Shown piece after piece: positions 6,337 through 7,002 of a stretch of DNA of 7,002 nt; positions within the stretch are counted from its first letter, which is position 1, and the number at the start of each line of letters is the position of its first letter. Under the pieces are notes generated by a model, which saw nothing but the letters and a program-made list of their open reading frames with translations, was not told the origin of the DNA and searched no databases. Source of the DNA: Saprospiraceae bacterium (GTDB taxonomy: Bacteria > Bacteroidota > Bacteroidia > Chitinophagales > Saprospiraceae). Both the position numbers and the translations under genes were made by a program. Where the stretch lies: assembly GCA_020630895.1 (NCBI GenBank), contig JAHDII010000173.1:1-7002 (forward strand). The letters are read 5' to 3'.

Positions 6337-7002
6337 GCTATCAGTATCTTTTTAGATACAACAGAAAAATCTGTTGAAATAGATAAAGAATAAATTCCTT
6401 TTTCAAGATGTTTAATATTTAACAATTCATCTATTTTATTTTCATAAATATTTATAGTTTGAAATAAAACTATTTCCCCTAAAATATTATATATTTTTAT
6501 TTCTGCTTGAGAAGTTGATTCTATAAAATTTCCTTGTAAATAAATATTTTCATTTGTAGGATTAGGAAATAAATTAAATGTAGAAAAAAGGGGATTAATT
6601 TCTTCATTATCTGCTATCACATCTGCATAAGCTTCCATAGTATTATTACTTGAATCAGAATCAAAATGATAATTAGGAGCGTAAACATTAAGTGTAATTG
6701 TAGGTATTACATTTGCACTATTAAAATGAAATAAATAAAAAGATTTACTTTCAGAAGTATATGTTTCTCCAGGCATTAAATTAATATTTTCTATTGTTTC
6801 TCTAAATCTATTATTAGAACAATTAATGCCATATGTTTGATTAGAATAAATAGCAAAAGAATGAATCATCGTATCACTATTATTAGTCACTTGATATTTA
6901 AAATGAATAAGAGGACTTTCATATAGAAATATATCTGGTTGGTTAAAATAGGTTGAATCTACTACTACAAATGGTGCCAATATTTCAATATTAGAAATAC
7001 CA
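6330..7002 (-). CDS. T9SS cargo protein, C-terminal part (type A sorting domain); 5' end outside window
   Basis: This is the 3' end of a larger gene. The frame stays open to the window edge: codons before the TTG at 6980 read GISNIEI, with no stop, so the TTG is probably an internal Leu codon rather than a start. About 223 residues are visible. The N-terminal 120 or so residues look like a beta-sandwich, CARDB-like or Ig-like extracellular domain (HFKYQVTNNSDTMIHSFA, then LMPGETYT, and a closing DSDSSNN). The last 85 or so residues are a type A T9SS sorting domain: FNLFPNPTNENIYL near the beginning, IKIYNILGEIV in the middle and the GIYSLSI then KKILIAK ending. These domains direct export across the outer membrane by the Bacteroidota type IX system, after which they are removed. 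The catalytic or binding part, if any, is outside the window, so the cargo's role is unknown. Confidence 0.9.
   Translation of the reverse strand, partial: GISNIEILAPFVVVDSTYFNQPDIFLYESPLIHFKYQVTNNSDTMIHSFAIYSNQTYGINCSNNRFRETIENINLMPGETYTSESKSFYLFHFNSANVIPTITLNVYAPNYHFDSDSSNNTMEAYADVIADNEEINPLFSTFNLFPNPTNENIYLQGNFIESTSQAEIKIYNILGEIVLFQTINIYENKIDELLNIKHLEKGIYSLSISTDFSVVSKKILIAK

Noticed and set aside
6978..6980. TTG as the start codon of the minus-strand gene
   Set aside because: The frame stays open upstream to the window edge, the Leu lies inside a likely domain, and no signal peptide follows, although a T9SS cargo needs one. It is treated as an internal residue of a partial gene.

Overview
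The window is A+T-rich (about 70% by eye) and carries a compact set of chromosomal genes from a member of the Bacteroidota. Three things support this: a secreted protein with a type IX secretion (T9SS) C-terminal sorting domain, promoter-like sequences of the TTTG / TAnnTTTG type, and starts that mostly lack a Shine-Dalgarno sequence. The adjacent Nif3-like and C4 zinc-ribbon genes are also a familiar pair in this phylum. The family or genus cannot be fixed from the sequence alone.

Layout, left to right. Positions 1-199 are non-coding, with several short palindromes and a good Bacteroidota promoter at 134-165. A gene for a leucine-rich-repeat-like cytoplasmic protein (200-967) follows and is probably co-transcribed with dinB (983-2068), the Y-family translesion polymerase Pol IV. 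The dinB start codon sits in the loop of a small perfect hairpin. After an 81-bp gap come a Nif3-like dinuclear-metal protein (2150-3199) and, 4 bp later, a coiled-coil C4 zinc-ribbon protein (3204-3995). This second unit ends at a strong intrinsic terminator (4022-4066).

The right half holds cell-envelope genes: an exported TPR-like protein (4125-5609), a single-pass membrane protein with a GIDE domain but no RING (5668-6321), and, convergently, the 3' part of a T9SS cargo gene (6330-7002, minus strand) that runs off the window edge. A short A/T-only hairpin lies across both convergent stop codons.

Most of the content is housekeeping or conserved hypothetical. No CRISPR array, insertion sequence, phage gene, tRNA, rRNA or clear defence or secretion system was seen. 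The points most worth a second look are the LRR-like gene paired with dinB, the hairpin on the dinB start, the reduced middle domain of the Nif3 protein, and the RING-less GIDE protein next to an exported TPR protein.
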